From assembly GCA_014898415.1 (NCBI GenBank), contig RCTD01000001.1:1736001-1800000 (forward strand): a DNA stretch of 64,000 bases, written 5' to 3'. The notes beneath the pieces were generated by a model that saw only the letters and a list, made by a program, of their open reading frames with translations, had not been told where the DNA came from and did no database searches. This document shows, in pieces, positions 34,182-46,422 of this stretch; position 1 is the stretch's first letter; each line of letters begins with the position of its first letter. The translations under genes and the position numbers were made by a program. Source of the stretch: Stromatinia cepivora (lineage: Eukaryota; Ascomycota; Leotiomycetes; Helotiales; Sclerotiniaceae).

Positions 34182-35611
34182 GATGGTGTTTGGTTTGTTG
34201 GAGGCAAGCTGGTTTGCTTGCTTGGTCTTGAGTGGTGAGGAGATATGAAGATGTGAAGATATATAATGAAGGATTTCGGCTCGACGTCCATGGCATTGGT
34301 CTTTTATTATGCTGTCCGGACAGGCCATGGATTTGCATACATGGGATCGATACCCATACGAAGACGTGGCAACACTCGGAGGCAGGCCTCCCCCTTAGCT
34401 CTAGCGTTTTGAGTCTTAACCTGACAGCTTCATTTTCCTAGGATGTTTTGCTGTTTCGAAGGATTAAAAGCTTCCGGGATGTTACTTTCCATCGGACTAG
34501 TGATTCGGCCCGTCCTTTTCCTCTCAGGGAGAAACCATGCCAAGTGGATACACTTGAGATCGAGACTCTTTTGAACCTCGATGCATGATATATGCTAGAG
34601 CCGTGTCAGATTTAGCGTAGTTTACCCCACCAGGGCATATCCCTCAAAAGGCTTCAACCTCATTCTAGCTTCTAATAATCAATCAACACAATAACGAAAT
34701 TTTCATTCCAGGAACTAGTTCTATTTACATTCTATGGTTCTAATAGGGATCAACAACTTCAATATATTTCATAGAAAAGGTGGGAGATTATTCGATGGAT
34801 TGTGGTTGCCGAAACAGCCCCCAGGGCAAAGACAAAGCCAAGCACCGAAGTTTTAAGAGAAGAGAGCGGGGAAGTTTGGGGGGTTGGGGGGAAAGGAGGA
34901 AACTGGTGGATTCCAGAAACTAAATGGATATAGTTGGTGCAGTCGAAAGTACATCTTAAATATCGATCACGAGATGCGCTCGACAGACTGAAGGTAGTAC
35001 CTTAAACTAGGGAAAAGAAGTGTTGCGATTGAAGTGGCCCAGGTAATGAAGGTATAAGCGAAAGTCAGAGGGAAAAGGAAGTATTGTGAGTATATTGATG
35101 CAATCTTTCGTAATGTCTGTATGAGATAGAGGGGAGATGAAGACACCAGAGCCTTAGACATTGGAATGAAAGGGCATGATGTCTACTTTGCCAAATATGG
35201 CGCCTATACATTGACGTTCAAGGAATATGGGCTTTGTTCCGGTAAGTATAGGGAGTATGGACATCTGGGAGGGTAATAGGAGCATGGGGCTTGGAGGCTT
35301 TCTGGAAAGGAGTGAAAGTGCTTCCGATAATGAATCAATACCAGATCATTTCAACTAATCTTTGAACTGCGCTAGTGATATTAGCGCCTTTTGCACTTAT
35401 ATATGCAACCTCAGCTCTAGTCTCGCACTAGATCTTTCTGAACCTTTATCTATTATTTCACCTGAGTCGCAACTTTTGTTCTCCTTGCCCCAGGCCGACT
35501 GACTCGGTTTTTAATCCAATTTGTCAGCTCACTTCTTAATCACCAAATTTAACTCGGGCGAGACGGACTCAGTCGCCTTGATCTTAGCCAGTATCACTAT
35601 TCAAACCCAAC
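34182..35611. other. Intergenic region
   Basis: Promoter side of the methyltransferase gene plus flanking DNA. No convincing gene, RNA gene or repeat seen. Confidence 0.55.
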
Positions 35612-35878
35612 ATGCGTCGACGACAGAAGAAGAAAAACCCTCGGGTGCAAACTGGTCTAAACATATCAGCAACCAATGGAGAAAAGCCAAATCCCGCTCC
35701 GCGAGCTCTCGGGTTTGACCACAAGGACGTGAGGCTGTTTGTAGAATTTCGAAAGTTACAGGAGGAAGGAATGAAGAGGAGGATAGTTGAGTCTGGAGAA
35801 GTTTCAGGAAAAGACTCGGAAAACGGGACAGACCAAAGTGATGTCAAGAGTGCCCCGGTTCAGAAGATGAGAGCCTGA
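35612..35878 (+). CDS. Possible small lineage-specific protein
   Basis: An 88-codon frame starting MRRRQKKKNPRVQTG and ending SAPVQKMRA, basic then acidic, without a known domain. Beyond its stop, another frame stays open and coding-like (EPERPKRKKLSPNPAEAQEP to about 35967), so this could be a frameshifted or misread longer gene. No splice junction resolves it. Treat as tentative. Confidence 0.25.
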   Translation: MRRRQKKKNPRVQTGLNISATNGEKPNPAPRALGFDHKDVRLFVEFRKLQEEGMKRRIVESGEVSGKDSENGTDQSDVKSAPVQKMRA

Positions 35879-37917
35879 AAGACCGAAAAGAAAAAAGCTA
35901 TCTCCCAACCCAGCCGAGGCCCAAGAGCCAAAAGATGAGCCCGAAATTGGACCTGAGGAAACTTTCTAATCTAAATCCAATTCAAACACTGCACGCCAAG
36001 AAGAGTTACCCAGATACACAGATAGAACTTCCAGACCTCTACGTTGTTCAAAATTGCAAAATAGCACACCAGTAGATGGCTGGTCGGAAAACAAAAACAT
36101 CGTACGCCGTGATGTGCAGACGTGGCATTAGAGAGCTGTGTTATTCAACCTGAGTACATTAGAGCCCTTAGGATAAGAAACTTCCGAATCGTCGATCCTA
36201 CGGGGATCTTGCGTGCATTGTACTACATCTGAATGCATCTTCGCGAAATCAGTTCGGCATCTTATGCCACGCAGACTTCAATTCTGACGAGGAGATGTAA
36301 GTACTCTCTCCAGCTGCACATACCTGAAGCCATACATCGCTGCGCTTTACTCTCACATCATCATTCATCAATCCTGCCTTTTTGAACTCCTTCACGTCAG
36401 TATTTTCAAAGTTCAGACTGCACTCCGAAAATGAGAACTTCTTGATTGTTGAATCTATTTGGTATATTTAATCATTTAGTATATTGAATTCAGTTAAATA
36501 TATACTGGCTATTAAGCCAAATTCAAAAAAGTTTTACAACTTCAACAACAATGAGAGATATCCTATCTGATCTGCTGATCTGGAGCTGGTACAGAATCAG
36601 GACTTTCCTCCTCGAGGACGGAAACATACTCACATCAATGTCCGGTGTCAAGCAAAGAATATCTAGAGCGAAACAAGTTGTTTAGAGTTCTATTCTCGAT
36701 TCAGTGGGCCATTTTCATCTTACTTAGCTTATTTCATGCCGCCATTTTGAAGCGCTAGAATCCACTTCATACCCAACGTCAACATCCACCGCAAAAGAAT
36801 CTTGTAACTAAATAAGATCTGTTAATGGAAGCAAAGATCCCCACAGAGGAGAAATCAATATCAAACTCCGAGGTGTATCTTCGAACCCATGCAAACATGT
36901 ACACAGAGTCACTAAGAGCGCACATGTTGTTTGAAGTGTCCTTAAATGCCAAGTAGTTAATGATTGCTACTACGCCCACGAGTTCGATGACTGCTACGAA
37001 CACTATTATCACTGTTGCGGCTGCGAGCGATGTGTCTAATTTGATCCGCCAAAGATGGCGATAATGTTACTGTGTTAAAGGTTGTTGATTGATAATCTTA
37101 CACACAACCTAGCTTCCCCTTTATCACAAAAACCACCGTCACCAGAAAAAAAAATCAGCATTTGCGAAAAAGAAGCAACCAGTATATCTTCACAGTGTAT
37201 TTTGTTCTCGGAAGAAAGGAAATATTTCTTTCAACTCCAGCCACTAGGATCGAATCCCTACTTTTTTTCAGAATGGGAAGTTCGTGACATACAAATCAGC
37301 TTTTGAGCGAGAGGAAAGCAGAAAAGAAGTCTTGAGATATGAGCCGGGCATCAAATTGATGGCTTCATTTAGAGATAAACCGCATGATTTGGTATCGGTT
37401 TCTTGGGTTGGATGGATCGTTTAGATTATCATGAGGTAAGTATTCTTGATGTTACACAGCAGAGAAAGCAGAGAGCGAGGTAGGTAACTTCTCGAAATAT
37501 AAAAGCATTATTACATTAGCAACGTCAAATTAATGGATAACTAAACTTCTCTTTTCACCACAACCTTATTTAAGGCTTGAGGAATCTATTTTTCTTCCTA
37601 CTCATTTTCGCTCTCGTTTTCAATATTCAACATTCATTCAATATATCCATACAATCCCAATCCCCAAATCCTAGATGAAGCCCTACTGTAAGTTTGAATC
37701 AGTACCAGCACCAGCATCTGTAACAGCAACATTATTATATATAAGTTTATATATAAAAATATTCCTACATATTAAATATATAAAACTACTTCCATCGCTA
37801 ATTTCTAACTATTTCTACCCCTATCATATCCCCAACCTTCTTCCCTGCCCATCAATGGAATAATAATACTACACATATCCGTATCCTCCTCATCATTCCC
37901 ATCCATCATCAGGATAA
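35879..37917. other. Intergenic region
   Basis: No supported gene. Weak candidates: a 44-codon plus-strand frame at 36551-36685 (MRDILSDLLIWSWYRIRTFL) behind a CAACAACA leader, and a 77-codon minus-strand frame 37012-36779 with one hydrophobic segment. Neither has homology I recognise. Confidence 0.45.
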
Positions 37918-38218
37918 TCATCTATACCCCCAATTCCCCACCCACAACACAACCAACAATGCAACCACCCTCCACCTCAAATCCGTGTTCAATCCCCTCA
38001 CAATTTTGTTTCTCCAGTACCTAAGACCCATTACATTCCCATTCCCATTCCCATTCCCATTCCCATTCTCATTCCCACTTCCATTACCATTTCCCTCCCC
38101 ACCACCACCCCAACTCCCAAACCTAAAATGTTTACTCAGAGTTCCCTCTCCATCTCCATCTTCATCCATTGGCAATAATCTCAATCCCAATTTCACCATC
38201 CCCACATCACCAACCTCA
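37918..38218 (-). other. Displaced C-terminal coding segment of the CAS1-like gene
   Basis: Immediately past the stop of the CAS1-like gene another minus-strand frame is open from about 38250 to 37918. It reads VEDRKKYLLGDEVGDVGMVK, then a (GN)n low-complexity run (from CATTCC repeats at about 38035-38080), then LRYWRNKIVRGLNTDLRWRV and VALLVVLWVGNW. The last part has the look of the final membrane helix of CAS1 proteins. No usable intron links the frames, so a one-base frameshift is the simplest explanation. It could be a true mutation or a sequencing error. Confidence 0.5.
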
Positions 38219-40757
38219 TCACCCAAAAGATATTTTTTCCTGTCCTCCACCTTGTCCTCCTCCTACACCTAGCGCAGCACTACCCCCACCATGAACAATC
38301 CACCCCGTAATCCTCTCCGTAGCCCCCTGCACCCTCCAAGCAACCCAACCAAAAACTACCGTAAGTAACGCGGCCTCAGTCCACCTCCCCCAAACCCCCA
38401 ATCGCAGTATCCCCTTCAAATCTGCCGCCATCCAAATATGACTTTGCAGTACAAAAGTTTCTAGTGAACACCTCCCCAACCAAGCAAAAATCATCGAATG
38501 ATAATTTCGCAGCATTCTATTACCATTCCTCAACGTAACGAAAGACAGGATTGGAATGACGGAAATATAAGGATGCCACCAGAGATAATCATCTTTATCG
38601 GGTGATCTTTTCGTCAAGAGACGGAAACCAGGAAGGAGAATAAGCGAAGCAGTTATGGAGACCGTTTTGAAGAGGGTAGGATGACGAGCTATTGGTCGAA
38701 GAATGATGTCGATTTTAGATGTACAACTTATGGAGGCGGATTTGATGCGTGTAAGACGTAGGTAAAGAATTGCGATTATCATGCCGATATAAACGATAAA
38801 CATATCCATTCCAGCACGATATCTCCATGCTTTCATATTCCATGAAATCGCACATGAATACTTGAGGATGAAAGCTAAAACTTCCAGAACTCCAGGGGCT
38901 TTTATGAAGGCCGTTGTAAGAATAGCTGAAATGAAGATTTTCCCAAATAAGAATCCGATGTTGGAATTATGCTCTTGTCTCATCTTCAAGGTAAAGTAAA
39001 TTACCAAGAACCAGAAACTGACAAGTGGAACAAAATAATGAGCCATATAATCAGTTCTCATCATATATGCCAAAGCACAAGTTAATAAATTGAGTCGAAG
39101 CAAAACACTAGCGACTCTTTTGAAAGAATAATCTTCTCTCTTCAGGAAATACACAGTATGTCCATATCCCGTCATGAAAAGATAACCAGCAACAAGATTT
39201 CGCATGATTTCAAATAACCATAGAGTTTTTGATCCATGGGTATAATGATAAATGAGAATTAAAAATTGCATCCATCCTTTCCACTCATCAGTTTGATCTC
39301 TCGAGAGAAATCCATAATCAAGAGCGTGAGCTCCAATTTCATGAATTCCTTTAGAAGGACTCGAAGGAGTAGTCGTTCTGATAGAAAGAAGACCAACGAT
39401 AAGTACAACGGAAGAAGCAGTAAGAAATTCTCTCCTACGAAATTGCTTTTGCTCTTTCTCAAATAATTGAGTTCGATCCGCGTGGTGGCAATAGCAAATT
39501 ACCAAGGCAAGGGTCGTGAGAGCACCAAGGACCTCTGGTTGAGGTAAAAACCTTCCAACTCGCAAGACATGCTTACGACGTATTAAAAAGATACTAGGAA
39601 GTAATATCATCCCAACCAAAATAATAAGCCATTGAATAGCATTTGGTTGTCGATAATTATTACAACAAGTTCGTTCGTAAGGATAACCTCGTTCTGCAGC
39701 ATCCGCATTACAACGAAGATTAAGTAGAACATCTGCTTTTCGATGCGCTACATTATCAACCACATGTAATCCACTTTCTTCATATTCTCCTCGACCAGCC
39801 CAAGTCATAAGTGAAAAACTCCAAACAATATCAGCTTCCGAATGTGCAGAAACTTGTTGTAAATAATCGTTCATTTGATCAATCTTTTCCGGTGTAATAG
39901 TTTCTTCTCGTGATGGTGATAAAGCTTGATACCATGGTACCTGAACTGGTGCTAATAGTAAGAAATTCGGAGATTTTCTTCTCGAAAGAAATGGTTGTGA
40001 TGCTGCCGTTTTTAAAGCATGTTCTCCTCCATCATGATCCATAAAAGGAATGACATGTTCAATCGAATCTCTAAAATCCTTAAAGAAATTCTCCTGTCCA
40101 TGTCTCGCATACCATAAACCTGGAGAACCTAATAATATCAACCCAGCACTCTCATCCATTTCCGAATCTTGCGCCGGATTTGCATTGAATTTCTTTAATT
40201 CCCGATCCAGTCCTGTGGAATTCAAATAGGGATCCCAAATAAATTGAACCGTAACACCCGAAGAACTAAACTCCAAATCTTGATGTTTCTCCTCCAACTC
40301 CAAATGTTCCTTAATTCCTTCTTCTGCCCTTTCTTGATCCATCTTCTTTGCAACTGCCCAGAAGATTTGTCGTGTGGTGGAATCTCCAATGAAAACTAAT
40401 CTGCGTTCCTTGAAACATTCTTGGATATCTTTCTGCTTGTATTCATACATCATACATCCTGGAGGTTGCCAATTTTGAAAAGGATTTCGAGAACTCCATC
40501 TTGGGCCTGGATCAAGCCATTGACCTTTATTGAGTAAGGCACCACATTTGTATGGGTCGGAGATATCTGTAAATTGGTTGTTAATTGTGTGTTTAGAGAG
40601 TACGGGTTGTGAGGGGGGGAAAGGGGATATTACCTATCCAGCAATATCTATAGATAACACAAATAATGATAAATGAAAGCAAAACCTGAAAACCCTTCTC
40701 AATTACTACTGTAAATCGATTTGGCGCAGAGGGAATTGTCAATCTAAGACGAGACAT
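38219..40757 (-). CDS. CAS1-type polysaccharide/glycan O-acetyltransferase
   Basis: Predicted 823-residue multi-pass membrane protein like Cryptococcus Cas1 and animal CASD1. Exons 40757-40634 and 40566-38219; the 67-bp intron (GTAATA to TTTACAG) joins YRYCWIG to DISDPYKCGALLN. The N-terminus has one membrane segment (VLLSFIIICVIYRYC). A luminal SGNH-like acyltransferase domain follows: QNWQPPGCMMYEY, then FIGDSTTRQ with the expected catalytic Ser at about 104, GSPGLWYARHG, and a region SGLHVVDNVAHRKADVLLN with the His of the D-x-x-H motif. CCNNYRQ precedes at least eight further membrane helices (LIILVGMILLPSIFLI onward). It probably O-acetylates cell-wall or glycoprotein glycans in the Golgi. 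The model ends at a stop at 38219, after Gly-rich residues, but the last helix appears displaced into another frame. Confidence 0.87.
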
Positions 40758-42337
40758 CTTTGCGCAATAATCCAGCCCTTCTATCACCCTACTATCTCAT
40801 CTACTCCATCCGAATATTGCTCTCTCGTCCAGTCCAATTCGACTCGTACGTAAATAAAGCAAATCAAACTCAAGCTCAATCCAAATTCAACAACAAACGA
40901 ATAATTCAAATTATCAATCAATCGAGTGATATCGCATGCAATCAACTCTCATTAATTCATTGAATTTCATTCAACATAAAGTCGTCCTTAACGTCAAGTA
41001 CAATTACCTTTTTTCCCTTTACTTTTGCAGCAACAATATGAAAATGGCAATGACAATGACATCAAGAAAGAATACTCAACCACCACACCAACTAGGAAAG
41101 AAGAGAAGGAAGAAAGCGAACATAACTTCCAATTCCAGAATCAATTACCTACTATATTCATTTGTAAAAGCCGTGGTAGATAGGTAAGATCTTGCATCTC
41201 ATACAATTTTTTGGCCAAGTCTTGGCTTCCTCTTCATTCCACCCCCTTCATTCATCCTTGTATTGATGAAAACAGGTATCATTCACCTAATGCGTATTGA
41301 CAGACTGTTTACTACCTAGCCATTTCTCTTCTCCTGGCAAACTAACACAGCAAACCCAAACAAATCCACCCTTCACTCAATTACGATATCTATGCGAGAC
41401 TCCAGCAGTCTCTTAACCAATAATTTCGACCTTCAAAAATGCCAATACGGATATATGGCACATCAATCATACATCAATCAAACGCCAAGACTATTTCTTA
41501 CCGTGCGTGGATAACCTCAGCCTTCCGTAAGGTTCTTGGTATTGGATTTGAGTTCTATTCAGCCATCTAATCCTTCACTCGAAATTCCCATTTGTAAGAC
41601 TATGTCCCGTATTTTCTCCGACTCTTCTCCTCCTCCTCATCGTCACCGTTGTCGTTATCGTTATCGTCCCGAGAACCTCATCCAGCCTTCTCGCATGCAC
41701 ACTTCCCTCATTCAATTTATCCCCATCCACCTATTCCCATCCCTAATCTTCCTCATCTCTCCCGTCCTCACCATCTCCCACCCTCTCCAAAACCACAAGC
41801 CGCAAGCTCAAACATCCTCAAGCACAAACATCATCATCTCCATCCCCATCCCCATTCTAATCCGAATCCGAATCCGAAGTCCTCAAGCCTCAAAGAAAGT
41901 GGATACAAATTCCAGATTATCAACTCAAAATGAATTAGCCTATCTTGGCTAACCTACCCTACCTAGTAGTATCTTAGCGCCGAATCCCCCACGGAACAAC
42001 AGAAGAACGGACATAAGTTCCTCCGACCAATAATAAAAATTTTCTTCCAGTCATTTACACGAATATTTTCATTTACGTTTACGATTGAGCAACATTGAGC
42101 AACAGAAGCAAGCTTTCAAACGCATTTGCACTTTATCCGAGTTCACTCTCTCTGCATCTTTGATGCTTATCTAGTACACTTTACTCTTTGGCACACTCGC
42201 TCACTTAATTGAGAGATGTGATTGCAGCAAGCTGTTGAAGGGAGAATCTTTCGGATTCCATCTCTTAATCTCTGGATTTTAGTTAGTAATGGCCATGTAT
42301 GTCAACCATGAACACACGGTAATTATATTTCTCCTCA

Positions 42338-42512
42338 TCCCCCCTCCCCCCTCACACTCTCCTCCCTCCTCCCTCCAATTCCCCTTACACCCTCCTCCCT
42401 CCAATTCCCCTTACACCCTCCTCCCTCCAATCCCCCTTCCCCCAAACCCTCCCCTCCTCTTCCCCCAATCCTCCTTTCCATCCCCCCATCTCCCCCCCAC
42501 AATAAAAAAGTC
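42338..42512 (+). repeat. Polypyrimidine tract with 24-25-bp tandem repeats
   Basis: Almost pure C/T for about 170 bases on the plus strand, including three near copies of CCTCCTCCCTCCAATTCCCC. Such tracts can adopt triplex structures; no function is evident. Confidence 0.9.
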
Positions 42513-42681
42513 TTCCACCTCGCTCGACCAGCTTCCCTCAAAAGCCGGTCTTGAGCTGGATACCCAACTCTTGACCATCCATTTTTCTTTTTGGATGATC
42601 AAGAGTCGTGCGTACAAGACGAGAAAGAATGACAACGACCTTTGAGTGCGGACTCTCCTTGTGTTACTATAGGAGATGTTT

Positions 42682-42762
42682 TTTTTTTCGCAATTTGTTG
42701 TTGGTACATCTTCTTTTGTGTTTTTTTCGCAATTTGTTGTTGGTACATCTTCTTTTGTGTTT
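42682..42762. repeat. 39-bp tandem duplication
   Basis: Two copies, 39 bp apart, of a segment containing CGCAATTTGTTGTTGGTACA and a T-run. Intergenic. Confidence 0.95.
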
Positions 42763-43084
42763 ATGGGAATTGGAGTTTTGGGGGGTTTGGGAATTGGATG
42801 TGGTAATTAGGTTCTGTTTTAGAGAGAGAGAGTACAAGTCAGAAGTACAAAGTCAGAAGTTAGAAATTTATTGTCAACTCATTCGCACATTCGCTCATTA
42901 TCTACTTTTCAAGTATGTACCTCTGTACCTTTAAATGTGTCGACGATCATCCTCCGCTTTTTTTTAAATCAACGTTTAATGTGATAAGTCACCCATCCAG
43001 CAAGTCCATCCCAAACCGAACCGCCATATCACAGCAACATTGTTTTGTCCATCCTCCATCCTTTACTCCCCATCCACCCACGAC

Positions 43085-45297
43085 CTAATAACTCCAACTC
43101 CTCTTCGACTTCTTACCCCCCGGCTTAAACCCCCTCTTCATCCCCTCCTTCCCACCATCCCTCCCCAAAACCATTCTCCTCAACTCCCTCTTCCCACCCT
43201 CCATCGGGTTCGGTCCATTCAACGTAGTATTATACGTACTATCACCCGGCAAAACCTCAAACTGCATCGTTTTATTTCCTTCCCTGTAAGTACTCTTCTC
43301 GGTTCCACTCGTCAAATAAGTTTTATTAGCATCGATACTAATCAATCCACTTTCGATATCCTTTCGTCCGATAACTCTTTCGAAGATTTCGAGCGCGGCA
43401 AGCGGTTGATAGAAGGGGACTTCGTGGCCGGATTCGTAAATGCGGGAGAAGGAGAAGAGACCGGATTGTTTTACTTGGCCGTGGACGATGGAGTCGGAGG
43501 TTGTGATGTTGGTGTAGCCGGCGAGGGAAAAGTTGGTCGCGTTTACTTCTCTGGATACTACTTCACCGCCTAGCCAGTTGCAGCTGGGGATTTTGTTAGC
43601 AAGGGAGGTATGATGTTGGGGTTGAAAGACTTACTTGTAATCGGCATCACCTGCCATCATAGCAACGTAAACTCCTTGGTCGAGCAAGGCTCTAACTGCC
43701 TCAATAGTACCAGCCTCGCGACTAATAGGAATTAGTAACATTCATAGTGTTTAAGTCTTTGACTTTCACTTACTCATCATCACCAGTAGCGGCAAAAGCA
43801 TTCCCAACCGCATATGAAGAAGTAGAGAAATTCTGGAAGGCACCAATAGCAGCTTGTACTTCGGGTGTATTCAGATAAGAAGTATAATGACCATATGGGA
43901 AAGGATCTGGTGTCAATTCTCTCATATCATATTCATCTCTTCCCGAATAAATATCATAGATACTTTCTACGAGATCAGCACAGAAAGAATCTGCAGCTGC
44001 ACAAATCTCATTGATACCTCTGGCTGCACAATCCTTGACCTGATCGACACAGTTTCCCGCACCGTATAGGTTATTGTACAATTGAGCTTGTACAGTTGCG
44101 TTGAAAGGAGAATAATCGTATGTGTTACCAGGCCAAACGGTGAAGTTATAGTATGCTTGATATTGAATCAATGGATCATACCAGCCATTTCCAATAAGAA
44201 CCGATTCGAGGGAGATTTGAAGAGCACCGGAGATATTCTTGGCGTTTTGAGTTTCGATATACTCATTATAAATAGGACCATAATGGCCACCATAACTCTC
44301 AGTTGTAAAGTGAAATCCATTTCGAGAGTATTCAGGGAAAGCACCCATAAATCCTTGCAATGTTTTCCACTGTGACGGAATCAGCACAATTCTTTAAAAG
44401 AACCATGGATAAACCTACAAAGTTTGGAGCTCCAGCATGTGTAGAATTAGCCGTAAGACTTTCATTCGCATAACTATAAGTTCCACAATTCCAATCCTGT
44501 GCATAATCCGGACAAGTAGCATTTGGTAATGTGACGATATAACCCGAACTAGGATCAAGATATCCATTGACAGGAATTGAGTATGAGAAACCGACCTATC
44601 TGATTTTAGTTTTGAATCCGAGCCCACAAGCCCACGGGCAAGTGATAAATATCCTTCAAAGTCATCCAATGAATATTGAATCACCAAAAACAAAATCCTA
44701 CATACCTGAGCTGGTTGATCAATGTAAAGCATATTGCTAACATTATTCCAACTATAAGGATTATTAACCACCTTTCCATCCACATCAATGTAACACGGTC
44801 CATTTTCCTCAAACAATCCAATCATAGACGAGGCACCCGGTCCGCCATTAATCCATACAGTTAATGGAGCTTCTGATGCGTTTCCGTTACGGGTTTCGAA
44901 GAACCACCTGTTGAGGTGTTAGCACATTAGTGGAAGAGAGAAGTTTTAGTTTGAAGGATAGATTAATGGAGAATGGAAGGATTCTGGCCAAACAAGGAGT
45001 CCGGTCAAGAATCGCCTTTCCAAAGAATCAAGATAATTAATCTCATCTTCAAAAAGATCAAAGAAAGCTCAACAAAACATACCAGAAAACATGTTGTCCC
45101 TCCTCCACATCTACATAACCACTCAAACTCTTAACTCCCTCCTGCAACTCACAAATCCCACTGGGAACCTCTTTATACCTAACGGGTATATCCAAATATC
45201 CAGTCGTAGTGGTGAGATCTGTAGGTGCTTTCACGAATTGAGCTCTTGTTGTAGCTGCTACGGAGAGGAGTAGCGGTATGCTAAGTGTGGAATACAT
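43085..45297 (-). CDS. Serine carboxypeptidase, family S10 (carboxypeptidase S1-like), secreted
   Basis: Predicted 591-residue S10 peptidase that removes C-terminal residues from peptides. Exons: 45297-45083, 44907-44706, 44595-44419, 44369-43774, 43721-43635 and 43583-43085; introns 175, 110, 49, 52 and 50 bp, all GT-AG. A signal peptide is evident ([20 protein letters not shown]). [20 protein letters not shown] is the S10 substrate-binding block. [10 protein letters not shown] carries the catalytic Ser (Thr replaces the usual Gly before Glu). GDADYNCNWLGG carries the Asp and [10 protein letters not shown] the His, so the triad is complete. Many N-x-S/T sites (NATNFS, NITTS, NKTMQF) suggest heavy glycosylation. 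The C-terminal tail is unusually basic ([15 protein letters not shown]). It lies 1.1 kb downstream of a CPY-like gene on the same strand. Confidence 0.93.
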
Positions 45298-46422
45298 GGT
45301 GAGTGTGTATTTCCGAGGTTTTGAGGGTTGGGAGAAGAAGAAGAGAAGAGAGGAAAAAAAAAGGGGAGAGAGCTATTAAGAGCTACTGCATACACTTTCG
45401 AACCATTAAAAAGTGATTGAGGGCGGGCACGCTGTCCAGTATCTGCACTTCGTATGCACGATCAAGGTTGTATAACTAACGGGGCGCCGAGTTCCTGCAG
45501 CCTGCATTCATTCCATACTTCATCTAAGCTCTCGCAGCTCCTCTCTAACTTACCTTGCATTACTCATCCCCACTATCCAATCCCTACTATCTCTCCCGCG
45601 GGCCTAAAAATCCCCATAATTCACAACTCAATATGCAAAAACATCACCGACATCTCAAAAAGGCAGGTAAGATCACCTACATACCTAGACACCGGTAAAC
45701 CTCTCCGCCCCATCGTCATCATCAACACGATAAGACAAGCGGATTTACTTCCGAAGAAATCTATCTCACATTACAATTTACCGGCCACCGGTTTTCAGCG
45801 ATACGGTGTATGCGGTGATGCGGTGTATGCGGTGATGCGGTGTATGCGGTGATGCGATGTATGCGGTGTAGCGTAGAATGTAGTGTGAAATCTTAGGATT
45901 GAATGATATTATATTATTGAAGGAGATTGATGAAAGAAATACCTAGATGATGGGTAGGTACCTAATGATTGGGATAACTATCTATCAAGAAAAATATATT
46001 CGAGTACATTTGAATATGAAAATAATAAAGTTGGTGCGGCGGTGGCCGGAATAACCTATGTGAAGTTGGGACCTTGAAGTGGTTATTCTGCGGCCAACTC
46101 TGTATTAGCTATGTATATTCATTCGATTTTCGTATGCGATTTATGATCTGGATGGCTGCAAAATTTGGTAGATGCAAGTAAGTCACAAAGTCATCAAGTC
46201 ACTTCACTTCAAGTCTCTATTCATCATATAAATATTGATCAGATTAATCTATCCATGTTACCCCCCTTCCCGTTACTGTAATACAATCCAAATGAAAAGT
46301 CCTATCCCATCCATTCATCCCAACCCAATCCTCATCGTAATAAATACAATTTGCCCCCTTCAATTCATCCCTCATTCTCATCCAATGCATATTCTAATCT
46401 AAGATATCTAATATCTATAGAT
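45298..46422. other. Intergenic region between the two carboxypeptidase genes
   Basis: Promoter of the S1-like gene (next to 45297) and 3' flank of the CPY-like gene. Contains a 17-bp minisatellite, listed separately. No gene seen. Confidence 0.6.
45804..45871. repeat. 17-bp minisatellite
   Basis: Four head-to-tail copies of CGGTGTATGCGGTGATG, the last one diverged at two or three positions. Confidence 0.95.

Larger units (their letters stand above)
40758..43084. other. Long intergenic region
   Basis: Promoter side of the CAS1-like gene and 3' flank of the carboxypeptidase gene. Open frames are Ser/Pro/His/Arg/Ile-rich by-products of simple sequence. Two repeat tracts are listed separately. 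No gene supported. Confidence 0.55.

Noticed and set aside
34182..34328. Upstream start for the methyltransferase (adds 49 residues)
   Set aside because: The extension is unlike the family N-terminus, and the ATG at 34181 has a better context with the family-typical length.
37200..37275. tRNA-like GGATCGAATCC box
   Set aside because: One mismatch from a B-box, but no A-box, acceptor stem or cloverleaf could be formed on either strand.
41536..41952. 138-codon plus-strand frame
   Set aside because: Composition is Ser/Pro/His/Ile runs from simple sequence (HRHRCRYRYRP, IPIPILIRIRIR), overlapping another equally open frame.
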